Assembly (NCBI GenBank): GCA_027257055.1
Contig: JAPVLO010000569.1
Span: 1,032,642 to 1,096,641 of the forward strand
DNA length: 64,000 bases
From: Cephalopachus bancanus
Taxonomy: Eukaryota > Chordata > Mammalia > Primates > Tarsiidae
Direction: 5' to 3'
Part shown: positions 23,021-35,079 of the stretch, one piece after another
Layout: each line of letters begins with the position of its first letter
How positions within the stretch are numbered: position 1 is the first letter of the stretch
Notes under the pieces: generated by a model
The model's input: the letters and a program-made list of their open reading frames with translations, nothing else
Databases searched by the model: none
Told to the model about the DNA's origin: nothing
Position numbers and translations under genes: made by a program

Positions 23021-23303
23021 CGGGCTTGGTGGCTCAGCCTGTAATCCCATACCTTGGGAGGCTGAGGTGAGTGGATTGCCTCAGCCTACGGGTTAGAGAC
23101 CCGCCTGGGCAACTTGGTGAGACCTCATCTCTACAATAAATCAAAAAATGAGCCGGGCATGGTAGCGCGCGCCTGTAGTTCCAGCTACTTGGAAGGCTGA
23201 GGCAGAAGGATCGCCGGAGCCCAGCAGGTCGAGGCTGCAGTGGCCAGGAGTGGCCACTGCACTCCAGTCTGGGCGACAGAGTGAGACTCCAACTCAAAAA
23301 AAA
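23021..23303 (+). mobile_element. Alu, full length, derived-type, with a 10-bp right-arm hairpin
   Basis: Near-consensus copy flanked by agaaaggcatcac. Its right arm holds TGCAGTGGCC at 23236-23245 and the exact complement GGCCACTGCA at 23252-23261, with a 6-base loop. Confidence 0.96.
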
Positions 23304-23315
23304 GAAAGGCATCAC

Positions 23316-23594
23316 ATCCGTAATCCTGGCACTTTGGGAGGCCAAGGCAGAAGGACTGCTTGAACCCAGGAGTTCAAGATCAGCCTGGGCAATATAGCAA
23401 GGCCTCGTCTCTGCAATAAATATAAAAATTAGCCAGGCACAGTGGCACACACCTATAGTCCCAGCTACTCGAGAGGCTGAGGCGGAAGAATCGCCTGAGC
23501 CCAGGAGGTCAAGGCTGCAGTAAGCCATGATCATGCCACTGCACCCCAGCATGGATGACAAAGCAAGATCCCAACTCAAAAAAAAAAGAAAGAA
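23316..23594 (+). mobile_element. Alu, 5' truncated
   Basis: Begins at ccgtaatcctggcactttgg, so the A-box region is gone. It ends cccaactca plus A tail and then gaaaaattaacaag, a flank that recurs near 24042. Confidence 0.9.
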
Positions 23595-23700
23595 AAATTA
23601 ACAAGAAAGTCTGGCATTTGCCAGAAATCACACAGCTCATAAAGAAGTAGAGCCAAGACTCAAAACCCAACCTGTCTAATTCCATCTCAACCCAAGGCTT

Positions 23701-23877
23701 CTGAGATGGGAAGGAGGCTTTATTCCCATAGCACAGCTGTCTCACCTCCCCAGACAGATGAGGGTGTCCCTGAGGGCAGGGTCTGGTCTCCTCCCCTCAG
23801 CCTTGCCCAGTGCCTTCCACACAGCAAGGGCTTGGAAACGCATACCCACCGGCTGGGTATGCTCATTTGTTCAAAAA
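23701..23877. other. short single-copy interval
   Basis: No repeat or gene signal is recognised. Confidence 0.4.
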
Positions 23878-24047
23878 TTTTAGAAGGCCAAGGCAGGAGG
23901 ACTGCTTGAGCCCAGAGACTGAAGCGGGAGTATTGCCTGAGTCCAGGAGGTCTAGGCTGCAGTAAGCCATGATCATGTCACTGCACCCCAGCATGGGTGA
24001 GAGAGTAAGATTCCAACTCAAAAAAAGAGAAAGAAAGAAAGAAAAAT
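23878..24047 (+). mobile_element. Alu with a large internal deletion; partial copy of 23316-23594
   Basis: It shares the rare variant caccccagcatgg and the 3' flank gaaaaattaacaag with the Alu at 23316-23594. This points to a local duplication rather than an independent insertion. The middle (linker and part of both arms) is missing. Confidence 0.85.
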
Positions 24048-24054
24048 TAACAAG

Positions 24055-24322
24055 AGCCAGGCTCGGTGGCTCAGCCTGTAATCCTGCGCTTTGGGAGGCC
24101 GAGATGAGTGGATTGCCTGAGCCCGCGGGTTCGAGACCCGCCTGGGCAACTTGGCGAGACCTCATTTCTACAATAAATCAAAAAATTAGCCAGGTGTGAT
24201 AGTGAGCGCCTGTAGTTCCAGCTACTTGGAAGGCTGAGGCAGAAGGATCACCGGAGCCCAGCAGGTCGAGGTTGCAGTGGCTAGGAGCAGCCACTGCACT
24301 CCAGTCTCAAAAAAAAAAAAAA
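24055..24322 (+). mobile_element. Alu, derived-type, with shortened end
   Basis: Head gccaggctcggtggctcag, stem gcgggttcgagacccgc intact, end ctccagtct joined directly to the A tail, so the last 25 or so bases are deleted. The flanks attaacaag and tttaacaag are the target duplication. Confidence 0.94.
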
Positions 24323-27300
24323 TTTAACAAGAAAGGCCAAGCCATTGCGTTTTAAGACCTCTAAAGATCAATACTCCTCAATCCTGGACAACAGAAGTCT
24401 CCCCACCCATTGGGAAGTGGCACATGCCAGATTTCTCAGGAAAGATGGCCACACTTACTCACTTTCGCCCCAGCAGGACCAAAGCCATGGGCAGCGTGGG
24501 TCAGGGCAGAGGTAAAAGCAACTTGCCTTCCAAGGCCACCAACCTCAGCCCCACACCCTGGGAACCCATTAGCCCTGGCAGGAAAGGGAAAGTTGTCTCA
24601 GTTACCAAGCAGTTCACTACAATTCGAAGGCAGCAAAAGTGTCCTTGAATGAAAAAGAACAGAGTTCTGTTGGAAGTTTTGCAGGGTAATGAGACCCGCT
24701 TTAGCAGGAATGAATGAGCCACCCAATCTGAGAGTTCTCTGACAGATCCTCCGGTTCTCCACTGTCAACAAAGTCCTACTTTCTTGGCCTGTGCCCAAGG
24801 TTCCCTCTGTCCTGGGTGGTCTCCGTCTAACTGTAGCCTAAGCTAACACCATCCTTTCCCATCCCCGCGGGCTCCTGAGTCTCTGGGCTGGTAGCTCAGT
24901 TGTCATTGTTTCTTACAGCACCTGGCCCAAAGAGGTCCTACAGACGCTTATCTTAGCAGAACACAAGGAGTTGCTAAAAGAACCCAGAGTCCAGGCCCAG
25001 AGTCTGTGCTCAGTACACTTCCTGAACTTATTCATGCTGAATCAAATCGAATTCTGAGTTCATCTTTTCATGAATCGCTGGCAAGAGCCTTGAGTTAGCT
25101 AGGGAGGAGGATGTCAGCCTGGAGCACAGAGGACAAGTAACCAGCCTTAGTGTTAAGTGGCTGTCAGCTGTGTGTGGAGGATAACAGTGCCAACCTCACA
25201 GCTAGAGGTTAGGCCCATGCTCCTGCCACCTAGCACCCCTCCCTCCCCTTCCAGCCACCCAGTGCCTATATTCTCTGTGCTGATTCTTCCACGAGTCCCA
25301 CCAGAATTCTTTATCCTCTCAGCGGATAAGGTTGCTCTTCAACAACCATCCAATGGCAAGCTTGGAGATGTGGCTGGGATGCATGAAACCACCACTCCAT
25401 GGTTCATTTTCCCCAATGAAGCCAGGGTTCCCTCCAGAGGTCCAGCCATGAGGCCAGGGTTCCCTCCAGAGGCCCAGCCATGAGGCAGAGCCCAGGGAGA
25501 CCAGGCACCATCGTCACTGATTCCAAGAGGGCCCCCTCCCCCGCCAGATATCTCTGCCCTTTGGCACCATGGCCCTCTGGACTATGCTGGCCCCTTGAAG
25601 AGAGGATGATGTGGCTGCCTCTAGTCAAAGCCAAACAGTTGGGAGAATGAGGAGGGGAACAAGGGAAGAATGAGACCAACTTACATGACAGGTGGATGGA
25701 GGTAGGGGTCACACCTCCAGGAACAGGGACCAGTACTGAGTCCTGGGAAGCGTGAAGGTGGCAGAGGGGGCGCCAGGAGTGCTGCTTCTGCCCTCTCCAT
25801 TCTCTTCCGGGACCCCCTGCACCCACACAGCCCTTGTGCCCGCAGGGCTCTATCTACTGCCCTGATCTCGCGGCTGCCAAACGAAATTCCACCAGCTCAG
25901 CACTTTTGCAGAAAGGGGGTTGTTTTGCCTGTGCGCCATTCTTTCCACGGAGGTGGCCGCCTTGTCTCCGACCCTTCTTCCAGGTTTCTCTCACACAGCT
26001 GTGCCCCTTTTCCTCAGCGGGGTCTTCCCAGGCCCCGCCGCCTCCAGACACTCTATGATTCTGTTCCTAGCATCACTGCCCTGACCCTGCTTCACAGAGA
26101 GAAATCCAGAGCCCAAGACCCAACAGGCACAAGTGTGGGAGAGGAGCCCACTCATCCTGCTCCTCAGGGCTTTCTGGGCTCGGGTGGGAATGCCAGGCTA
26201 TCCAGAAGGGTGCCCTCGCCACACAGAGTTGGGCTCAAACTGCCCTGAGCTAAAACTGTCCCCTAGCCCAGGCCAAGACACCACACAGTCCATCATAAAG
26301 TCGTTGATCTGTTCCTTTCCTGTCCGGCCTCTTCCCCATTCCCCAAGCGCCCATACCCCAACACCAGAGAACAGAATGTGCTTGGCTGGAAACCCGGATG
26401 CAATAAATTGCTAGTAGCAGAGTCTAAATCTGAAAAACAAATTAATGGAAGGCCTGGCTCTTCCTTTCTGCTCCTCTCATCCCCAGCACCGCTTCCTGCA
26501 AGGCCGAGGAGAGAAAGGAATACCTCCTTAGGCCACAGTCACTGACAGGGAAATCGATTCCTCCCACCCTCAGGACCCCCGAGGCTTACTTCTCCCACAG
26601 TCTCTGGTCTTCATCTGCACAAAAGCCAGGCTCCTTGGGGCACGTCTTTGTTTTCCATCACTCCTGCTATCTCAAACTAACTGAGCTTCACCCTCACATT
26701 TATTGGGCACCTGCTGAGGGCCAAGCCCAGTGCCCTGATCCCTGCCACACAGGTGAGGGGGTGGCTAGAGGGTGGGGTGGGGAGGGGAGGTTGGGCTGCG
26801 TGTCTAGCCCTCTGCACTAACCCCAGCAAAATCAGGTCAGATCAGATCAGATAGATAGCACAGACCACCCCCACCCAGTCGCCTACCCTCTGTAGGGAGT
26901 GAGAAGGCAAGTCACTAGTAAAAGACAGATCTGAATATGCCTGGGGATAGACTGTAAAACTGTCGGCTATATGCAAATTGCATGTAAATATGGACAAGGC
27001 CCCTGGAAAAATCCCAGTGTCCCTCCTCAAACACCAGCTGCTCTTTCTGCCTCTCTCTTACCCCAGGCAGTTTCCAGGACTACCCAAGGAGCTATCCGAA
27101 CACCTGGCCAGGTGAATTCAGTAGTGTCCCCAGTCCCGTCTCCTGCCATTCCTCTCCTTAGCCTCAGCTCTGTTGGTGGCCATCAGCGGAAGAAGAGAAA
27201 ACGGGGGGCCGTGTCCACACTGGTGGCAAATGAGCGAGAGGGAGAACGGGGGACCCCTAAGCAAACATCCTTCCATATCTGGTCTTGGGATGGGCTCCCT

Positions 27301-28309
27301 GAGACTGTCATGAGACCCAGTGGACTCCAGATATTCCTCGACGCCCCTAGCCCTTCCCATCACCAGTTCCTCACAAACAAAGGCATGACACCAGAAAAGG
27401 GAGCCAGAGGACTCTACAGCAAGATCCCAGAGTGAGTTGTCACTTGTTCTACACTGGGTCAGACATGCCACGTGGACCTGACTCATCCCTGTAATCCACG
27501 GGCAGGTGGGACTCGAAGCCCCACCACCTGGTCAAGGCCACGTCTCTCCACATCAGTTTCCTCGCCTGCAAAATGGCAGATTAGATGCTCTCTGCCCTGC
27601 CTAACTGGCTGGGTTTTGTGAGACATCCCTGAGATAAGTCTCACAGAAGCACTCTGTGCAGGGGTATGGCAAAGTGTGACTCCACATCTGGGCTTTGAAC
27701 CTCCAGAAATAACTGCCGATGGCTGTCGTCGTCCTCATCTAACTCTATTTTCGGCAACCCAGCTTTTTCATTTTATATCAAGAAGGGCCAAAATGGTCCT
27801 TCCCAAGTTGCAGATGGGAAAAATGAGGCTTCAAGAGGCTAAGTGACAGGCTTGATGGCACAGAAGCCATCAGCAGTAGAATCTGGGCCAGGGCTTTGGT
27901 CTCCCCTGGCAACCATGGCCCCAGTACCCCCTCCGCAAACACCAGCACAGGCATAAAGGGGAGATGTTGGGGGGTCCCTGAAGAGCTTCATCCCAGTAGG
28001 AAATGCAGAATGAGGTGCCCTACTGCCTGACACACAGGAAGCAGCAGCCCCTGGGCCGCCACAAGAAGGTCCTGGAATAAATGCCTCCTGCAGCCACCGT
28101 GGATCAGGCTCCCTCCACTTCAACCCAGCAGGGTCCAAAGGGCGCCCCTGAAAAGGCACTCCTCCACGTAAGGCCAGTGGTCCTCATCCTCCTGGCCTGA
28201 CTTATCTACCCAGGTGCTGGGCAGTCTGCCCATCACTCCTCCAGAAATCACAGAAGGAAGGAGAAAGACCATTGTTTCCCTGTTATAGAGACTGAGGCCC
28301 CAACAGGTT
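24323..28309. other. 4-kb Alu-free single-copy region with scattered MIR relics
   Basis: This is the longest Alu-free stretch left of 29 kb. MIR-like pieces lie at about 26680-26745 (-), 27520-27610 (+, cacatcagtttcctcgcctg) and 27810-27890 (-, cagatgggaaaaatgaggct). A + strand interval 27067-27111 has AG preceded by a good pyrimidine tract and ends CAG|GTGAAT, but it is only 45 bases and unsupported. No gene is recognised. Confidence 0.45.
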
Positions 28310-28383
28310 TCCGACATGGGAAACCTACCTAAGCAACGTAGCAAGACTTCATCTCTACAAAAAAAAAAAAAATCCAAAACTTT

Positions 28384-28978
28384 GGCTGGGCTCGGTGGCT
28401 CAGCCTGTAATCCCAGCACTTTGAGAGGCCAAGGCAAGTGGACTGCCTCAGCCCGCGGGTTCAAGACCCACCTGGGCAACTTGGCGAGACCTCGTTTCTA
28501 CAATAAATCAAAAAGCAGCCAGGCTCAGTGGCTCAGCCTGTAATCCTGCGCCTTTGGGAGGCTGAGGTGAGTGAGTTGCCTGAGCCCACAGGTTCGAGAC
28601 CTGCCTGGGTAGCGAGACCTCATCTCTACAATAAATCAAAAAATCAGCTGGGCGTGGTAGCGCATGCCTGTAATTCCGGCTACTCAGAAGGCTGAGACGG
28701 AAGGATCGCCGGAGCCCAGCAGGTCGAGGCTGCGGTGGCCAGGAGTGGCCACTGCACTCCAGTCTGGGCGACAGAAGGAGACTCCAACTCAAAAATAAAT
28801 AAATCAATAAATCAAAAATAAGCCGGGCATGGTAGCACACGCCTGTAGTTCCGGCTACTTGGAAGGCTGAGGCAGAAGGATCGCCAGAGCCCAGCAGGTC
28901 GAGGTTGTGGTGGCCAGGAGCGGCCACTGCACTCCAGTCGGGGCGACAGAGTGAGACTCCAACTCAGAAAAAAAAGAA
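28384..28978 (+). mobile_element. middle Alu of the nest (split)
   Basis: Left arm 28384-28516 (ggctgggctcggtggctcag to aataaatcaaaaagcagcc), right arm about 28805-28978 (aataagccgggcatggtagc to gactccaactcag). Another Alu is embedded in its linker. Confidence 0.88.
28518..28804 (+). mobile_element. innermost, youngest Alu of the nest
   Basis: Complete derived-type copy: ggctcagtggctcagcctg to gactccaactca with tail aaaataaataaatcaataaa. It sits inside the ATAAATCAAAA linker of the middle Alu. Confidence 0.92.
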
Positions 28979-29143
28979 AAAAATTAGCGGGGTGTGGTGG
29001 TACACGCCTGTAGTTCCAGCTACCCAGGAAGCTGAGGTGGAAGGATCTTCCCGAGCACAGGAAGTCGAGGTTGCATTAAGCTGTGATCATGCCACTGCAC
29101 TCCTGTCTGGGTGACAAAGTGAGACCCTCAACTCAAAAAAAAA

Positions 29144-30269
29144 ATAGGTAAGCAGAGAAGAAGATGTTGCCACACACCAGCCACCTCCAATACCCCTTCT
29201 CGCCCTCTCCATTTTCCACCCAATGTCCTCCCGACATTCGGTACTTCCTTCCTCCCAAAAGCTCCAGGTGTTTCCATCTCGTGCCCATTTCTTATTGGGT
29301 GCCCCAGAAGGGGTGAGGATCTTGCTGACTTTCTAGCAGGGAAACTGAGACCCGCAGAGGCCCCAGGGCTGGTGGATGTGTTCAGAAGCAGGTCTCCTGC
29401 CTCTTGGGCTGGAGCACCTGACCCCCACAGACTCGTTTCACCTCTGTCTCTAGCAAGAATAAACAAATACCAAGAGGCAGGGGGGATCTGGAAGATAGGA
29501 CCCCGAGATGACCTGGTCACTGATCTCTGGGTGGGGGCCTGAGAAGAGGGATGAGGCGGGGCTGCTCCCTGAGGCCCTGGAGGAGGAGACAAGAGGCCCT
29601 TTGTGTCTGCAGAGCTCCTGAGACACCTGTTCTCCCCTCCTGCCTGCCCGTGGTCTCCCTCCCGGCCTGCCGAGCCTGTGTGCGGCCTTGTTTATCCGCA
29701 GCCCTGGCAGCCAGGCCCAGTCTGCTCCCAGCGTGGGGCTCCAGCAGCCCCTGCCAGCACCTGCCTGGTCCTGGCAGCCCTGGAGGCGGCTGGCCAAGCA
29801 CAATCACCCTGCTGTTGACACAGTTGTTGATTTTCGGGAGGGAGGGAAGGGACGGGAGTTGAGAGGCAGCAAAGGCATTTGATGCCAGCCTGGCTAATTT
29901 GCAGTTGGTCCTAGCAATCCCGCACCCCCTGCAGCTGCCTGGGAGAGGCTCGGGGTTTCCACCTCCCAGCAGCCTGGGTCACACGCCACACTGTGCCCAA
30001 GTCCCACTTGAACCCGCAGCCCCCACCCCCAGGCCCCCACGCACATGAGCACACACCAAAACCCATGCTCCCCCTTGCTGGCACACACATCTCATCGCTG
30101 AATGAGGCCTTTGCGTGCCGGGGGCCCCTGGCTACCTTGTCTTCTAACACCCATCACTCACTCTCCCCACAAAGCCATGGTGTGCCTGGGGTCTTTGGTG
30201 AGGGACAGGCCCACCTGACATGTCCTTGGAGATCCAGATGGGAGCCTGGGAGATACGGGGGCATCTGCC
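29144..30269. other. single-copy DNA, probable conserved non-coding element at 29680-29900
   Basis: 29680-29900 is free of repeats and mixes a GC-rich block with AT motifs (caattgttgat-like and gctaatttgcagttgg). That texture suggests an enhancer, although conservation cannot be tested here. 29290-29420 may be a decayed reversed MIR. Confidence 0.35.
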
Positions 30270-30490
30270 CTCATTACCTTCTCTCGCCTCTGACCTGTTC
30301 TTCCCAGGCTTTCTCCCTCACACCCTCCAGATCCCTCCATTACGTCTCAAGGAGCCTTCCCTGGCTGCCCACATCTGGATCAGCTGCTCCCAAAGCCCCC
30401 TGCCCTGTACCTCTCCACCCTTAGTCCATCCCATCATCACCGGCTTACTTCCCCTTCTCTTCCTCCAAGCTGTGTTAAGGCCCATGCGGT
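30270..30490 (+). repeat. L2 LINE fragment
   Basis: aaggagccttccctggctgc, then agtccatcccatcatcaccg and cttcctccaagctgtgt follow the L2 3' block order (CTTCCCTGACCACC and on). Confidence 0.6.
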
Positions 30491-33400
30491 CTTGTGGTCT
30501 TTCTGCCCCAGAGTCGAGTGGCACAGCACAAGCGCTCCCAACATACCTGCTGTGGGAAGGATGACCAGTGCAGGCCCCCACAGGCCCAAACATCCACCCT
30601 GCCTCCACCCCAAGCGCCCGCTTTCCAATCACTTCTCGGATGAAGAAGGCCTGTGGCTGGTTGGAAGGCTTCTGTGCTTCTGGAATGTCTTGTTAATTTG
30701 CCACCAGCACATGCACCTAGGCAGTGAATCTGACTAGCCAAGCTGTCTCCTTAGTGATCAAAGGGCAGGAATCCGGGAAGGACAAGGGATGGGTGAATTC
30801 TGATGATGGGAGGGGGTGAGGGGAAGGTGAGGACATGAGGAAGGCCCCGTGGGCTGAGGAATGGCAAAATGGCCCGGGGCAGGGGGTGTAGACCATGAGG
30901 CAAGAACCTCCCCTCTTTCCCAGTGGCCCCTTCCAGTCTTACCTGCCCCACTGGAGAGCTCCCAAACCCATCCATCTTGACTCGGGTATCAGGAGGACCC
31001 TTACTTCTGTGGCCATTAGCCAAGCAGGACTCTTGATTCAGCAAAAGGTAACAGGCCACCAGCCCCTCTCTAAACTGCCAAATTCACCAACACTCGCACA
31101 CAACCCCCACCCCATTTTGATTCTCCAAGCTTAGATTCTCAGTTAGCCAGTTCCCTGAAAAGGGAAGCAAGATAGTCAAAATCACCCCTAAATTCAGGGT
31201 GCCATGTTGAGAAGTATGGATCTAAGGCCAGGCGAATCTGGTAGAAGAGAAGGGGAACTTACATGAAAATCAGAGGCCCCTGATAATCTTGAGCCAGTTC
31301 CAACAGGGCCATCATGTACAGTTGGTCAGACTGTGCACCGTACAACTCTAAGAACCCCATTCACTTAGACTTGTATACTCTTTTCAACAATTCTCAGGCA
31401 GACAGCAGTCAAGTCTCCCCTACTTCTCCCTCAGAGAAAGTCCTACCTCTACTCAAGGCAAAATTTGACACAGGTCCCCTTCCTCTGTTCTCTGATCCTG
31501 CTTCCTGTTCTGGTCCCTGGGAGTTTATTGGCGAGGGTACCTGTCAGTGGAAGCTGAACCCTTTACCCCAACTGAGAGCAGAGGCCTGCCCTTCCTGCCC
31601 TACCAGAGAACCCGACTTGACCACTGGCTCTTTCCTCTGCCATTCCTCCAGACTCCCCCACATCATCTGCTCTTGAATGAGGGGATGGAAGAGCTCCAGG
31701 ATCGCCATGAGTTTACAGAGAGCACGGGGACGGGGGTGCCCCGCCCCTCCCCAGGTAGACTGAGGCTCAAGAGCAGAGGGGGCCCTCTCCACCTGTCCTC
31801 AGGATGGCTTCTGTTCTGGCTTCCAATCCACACTCCCCTTTCCTTCTTGACATCGGTCCAATCAGTCTAACACTGGACTTCTTGACGATATCCTCAGTCT
31901 CCCCGGAGCCCTAAGAGGCTTTGCCTGGTTCCCCATAGACGAGAGGGGCCTGGACAGGGTCTCCAGAGCACAGGCCCCTACCTGTCTGCTCGTCCACATG
32001 CGCGCGCACGCACACACGTGCACAGACACACACACACCCTCTCCACCAGCTCAGAAAAGGGGGACCAGGCAAGCTGGAGAAGCGGCAGGGGCTGGAGGGG
32101 CCACGCCCTCCTGCTTTCAACAGCTCCTATTCATGCCCCACTCCCCTCACCCCACCTGTCTCTGAGAGTCCTGCTGTACCTGCCACAAGCTTCCTTCCAG
32201 CCCCTCCCCACTAAGCTTTTATTCCGTCTTCCTTCCCCACCCTACCCCACCCCTCATGGAGCAGGCTGGAACCAAAGCCTCTCAGGGAAGGTTGGATGAC
32301 TTCAGACTCCTTCAACAGGGCTTGGGGGTGGGGAGAGGTTTTCAAGGTGGGGGCGGGGAGAGCGTCAGCCCCCCCCCCCAGAGAGAGAAAACCCTCCTTG
32401 CTGTCCACTCTGGGGAATGCCAGGTTCTGCCTTGTGTGGCCAGGCAAGAGTTAATGCTTTCCAGCTTTCAAGTCAGGCAGAGGGCAGCTCAAGCCAAGGC
32501 TCCCTCCCTGTCTGGTCTCTCCCAGGCGCCAAGGCCAAAGCAGGAGGCGTGAGTCCCTGGACAGCCTACCACAGCCCAGAGCCCACCGGGGGCATCCATG
32601 GGGCCCACTCAGTTGTCATCGTGAAAGGGCCTCAGCCCAGTCTCATGGGCCTCGTCTTGTACTTCCACAATCACTCCTGCTGCTGGGAACCCCTCTTTCT
32701 GCTCTTCTTAGGCCGCGACTCTTCTTGGTCTTCCACAGAAAAAACACTGATGACTTTTTCTATTTCACTGTCTGACAATATTAAATATATTGCTTTTAGG
32801 TGCTACAGAAATAAGAAAATAAATATGAGCCACAATTTTTTTAAAAAGAAGTCAACAAAGGATGCCAGCCTAGGGTGGGCTATCCCAGCTATGGCAGCAC
32901 CAGGCCTCTAACTCCCTGTCCTTATCCTGGACTTTCAAGGAAAGCCCCTTCTGGCGTGCCCCTGCCCCAGGACGCCATCTCCCCCACACCGAATGCTCCT
33001 TCAAATGGCCAGACCTGGACCTCCATGGGCCTCGCCTCTGCCCCAACTCTGCACAGGGCCCGGGGTCAGCAGCAGCGTGCCACCAAGGATCTGGTGGGAG
33101 GTTCCTCACCCCTTTGTGGGGGGATGGGAGAGGGCTGGGACCAAGGCCCTCTGGGAACTAGTTCTCACCCCATCTTGTTCCACAGGCTGCACATTCCATT
33201 CTGAGTCAAGCGGGAGGCGGGGACTGGGGGAGGCGAGGCAGAGGGGAGGAGAACAGTACGGCCTCCTCTGGGGCGGATCCCCCAGGGAGCTCCAGGCTGG
33301 GCAGGGATTACAGACCAAAACCACCCCGGGGGGGGGGGGGGGGAGCGAGGCCTGCTCCGGCCCAGTCTGGGGCCCCTGTCCCTTCTCACAAGCCACAACA

Positions 33401-34789
33401 CTGAAACCCTACCTGGGATGTATCCCCAGAAGACACAGGGACAAGGTGGGGGGTAACCCAAGCCCCTCCCCAATCCCTAGCAGCTTCCGGGGCTTCATGC
33501 CAGGGCCATTTAAATGCTAAGGCCACTGCTGGGGAGACAGTGGAGGGAACTGAATTCCAGATCTGATGACTTCCCAGTGTCAGGCTTCCCAGAGTGACGA
33601 AAAGGGGCCTGGGCCGCAAGCGCCATTAGGATAAAAGGTGGTAGCTGGAGATACTGTCCCTACTTCTTCCTTCCTCTCCTCTACAACCCTACATACACCC
33701 CTGTCCCCCAAAAAACACCCCGGCTGCAATCCTTGACATTTGGATACAGATCTCGGGCGCTCTCCTAGTTTGTCCCATAGGCACACTCAGTGCTCTGAGA
33801 TGCCAGACCACACACAACACATCCTGGGCCTTCGGTTTGCCCACAGATGACCTTGGGAAGAGACAGGGGAAACCTCAGCCACTTCGTCTCACCTCACAGC
33901 CTCTGGGAGGTCTGACCACTGCCTCCAGATGCTCCCTAATGGCACCACAATCTGCTCTTCCTAGGAGTGAGCAAGGAGACCTCAGAGCCTCTGAGTTCTT
34001 ACAAAAGAAGCAGGCCATAGAAGCAAAGGTGTCTCCTTAAAGCAGGGAGGGCCTCTGCCACCCCCTGGGACAGAACTGCCAAGAATACACCTGGAGAAAC
34101 TGGTAGTAGCTGCTGTGGATCACACGAGCTGGACACACACCTTTTCTAGAGAAGCTGTGAAGCTTCATCACCACAAGGCTTTGGTTCAGGGAGCATCTCT
34201 TTAAGCTGGGTCCATGGCAGACAACAGGCACCCTTAAGAGAGAACACCATCTCACTGCTGCTCAGAGAAAGTATTTGCATTTTTAAAAAAAATATATAGT
34301 CATTCCTGATCAGAGAAGCTGGCAGAGATAGGAGGTGCCCTGCTGAGCTGGCTGGGTAGCAAATCTCTTAATCAAATCTTCCCAAGGACTGAGGAAGGGG
34401 AGCCACAAGGGGGGGGGTCACTGATGCAAAGACCACCATCAAGAGCATGCCTTCCTGCTTGGGGGCAGGGAGATGACAGGAGCTGGGAAGCCATTCTCCA
34501 CGGGTTCTGGTTCCCCATCTGGTGACAGGCATTGTGACAGCCTCCCTGGCTAACACATCCGGGTCCCAGGAAGGGGACTAGTCAAGAGTGAGGATCGCAG
34601 CGAGTTCAGGCAGGAGCGAGCCCTCTTAAGCAAACACTGAGCACAAAAATAACTCCCATTCAAAGCACGATTTACTGTGTGCCTGGCCAGCCCTCCCAGC
34701 ACAGAGCCCTTTTCAAACACTCAGCTTCACCCCTGAATGTGGCTGGGGGAGGGGGCATGGGAGCACAGCTGCATTTAAATTCCACTTTT
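30491..34789. other. 4.3-kb Alu-free single-copy region with homopolymer runs
   Basis: Contains a mixed CA-rich run (31996-32040), a C11 run (32369-32379) and a G16 run (33328-33343). The interval 32690-32860 changes abruptly from GC-rich to AT-rich and contains caatattaaatatattg, a small imperfect palindrome. No exon with both splice sites and a sustained frame was found on either strand. Confidence 0.4.
33328..33343. repeat. G16 homopolymer
   Basis: Sixteen consecutive G after ccacccc. Such a run is rare, error-prone in sequencing and able to form G-quadruplex structures. Confidence 0.9.
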
Positions 34790-35079
34790 AGCCGGGCTCG
34801 GTGGCTCAGCCTGTAATCCCGCCCCTTGGGAGGCTGAGGTGAGTGGATTGCCTGAGCCTGTGGGTTCGAGACCCACCCGGGCAACGTGGCGAGACCTCAT
34901 CTCTACAAAAAATCAAAAATTAGCTGGGTGTGGTAGCATGCGCCTGTAGTTCCAGCTACTTGGAAGGCTGAGGTGGAAGGATCGCCGGAACCCAGCAGGT
35001 CGAAGCGGTGGTGGCCAGAAGTGGCCACTGCACTCCAGTCTGAATGACAGGAGTGAGGCTCCAACTCAAAAAAAAAAAA
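34790..35079 (+). mobile_element. Alu, full length, derived-type
   Basis: Head agccgggctcggtggctcag, linker aaaaatcaaaaattagctgg, end ggctccaactca plus A tail. The duplication aaattccactttt flanks it. Confidence 0.96.

Larger units (their letters stand above)
22895..23700 (-). repeat. MIR relic split by two tandem Alus
   Basis: Pieces 22895-23015 (gcactgatacatacatcact, ttgtaggtgaaccaacta) and 23600-23700 (ttgccagaaatcacacagct, aagtagagccaagactcaaa) rejoin into one reversed MIR. The two Alus in between entered one after the other. Confidence 0.8.
28310..29143 (+). mobile_element. oldest Alu of a three-level nest (split)
   Basis: Its left-arm remnant is 28310-28372 (gcaacgtagcaagacttcat, then an A-run). 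Its right arm resumes at about 28979-29143 (attagcggggtgtggtggta to ccctcaactca plus A tail). About 600 bases of younger Alus fill the linker. Confidence 0.8.

Noticed and set aside
26971..27435. 154-codon + strand frame with an internal 45-base exon-like stretch (27067-27111)
   Set aside because: The acceptor is good but the donor GTGAAT is weak, the piece is tiny and nothing joins it. Composition is not protein-like.
32747..32776. Box C/D snoRNA-like words TGATGA and CTGA
   Set aside because: Spacing is under 30 bases, and no terminal stem or second box pair exists.
33328..33343. G16 run as a functional element
   Set aside because: It could equally be a sequencing or assembly artefact; listed only as a repeat.
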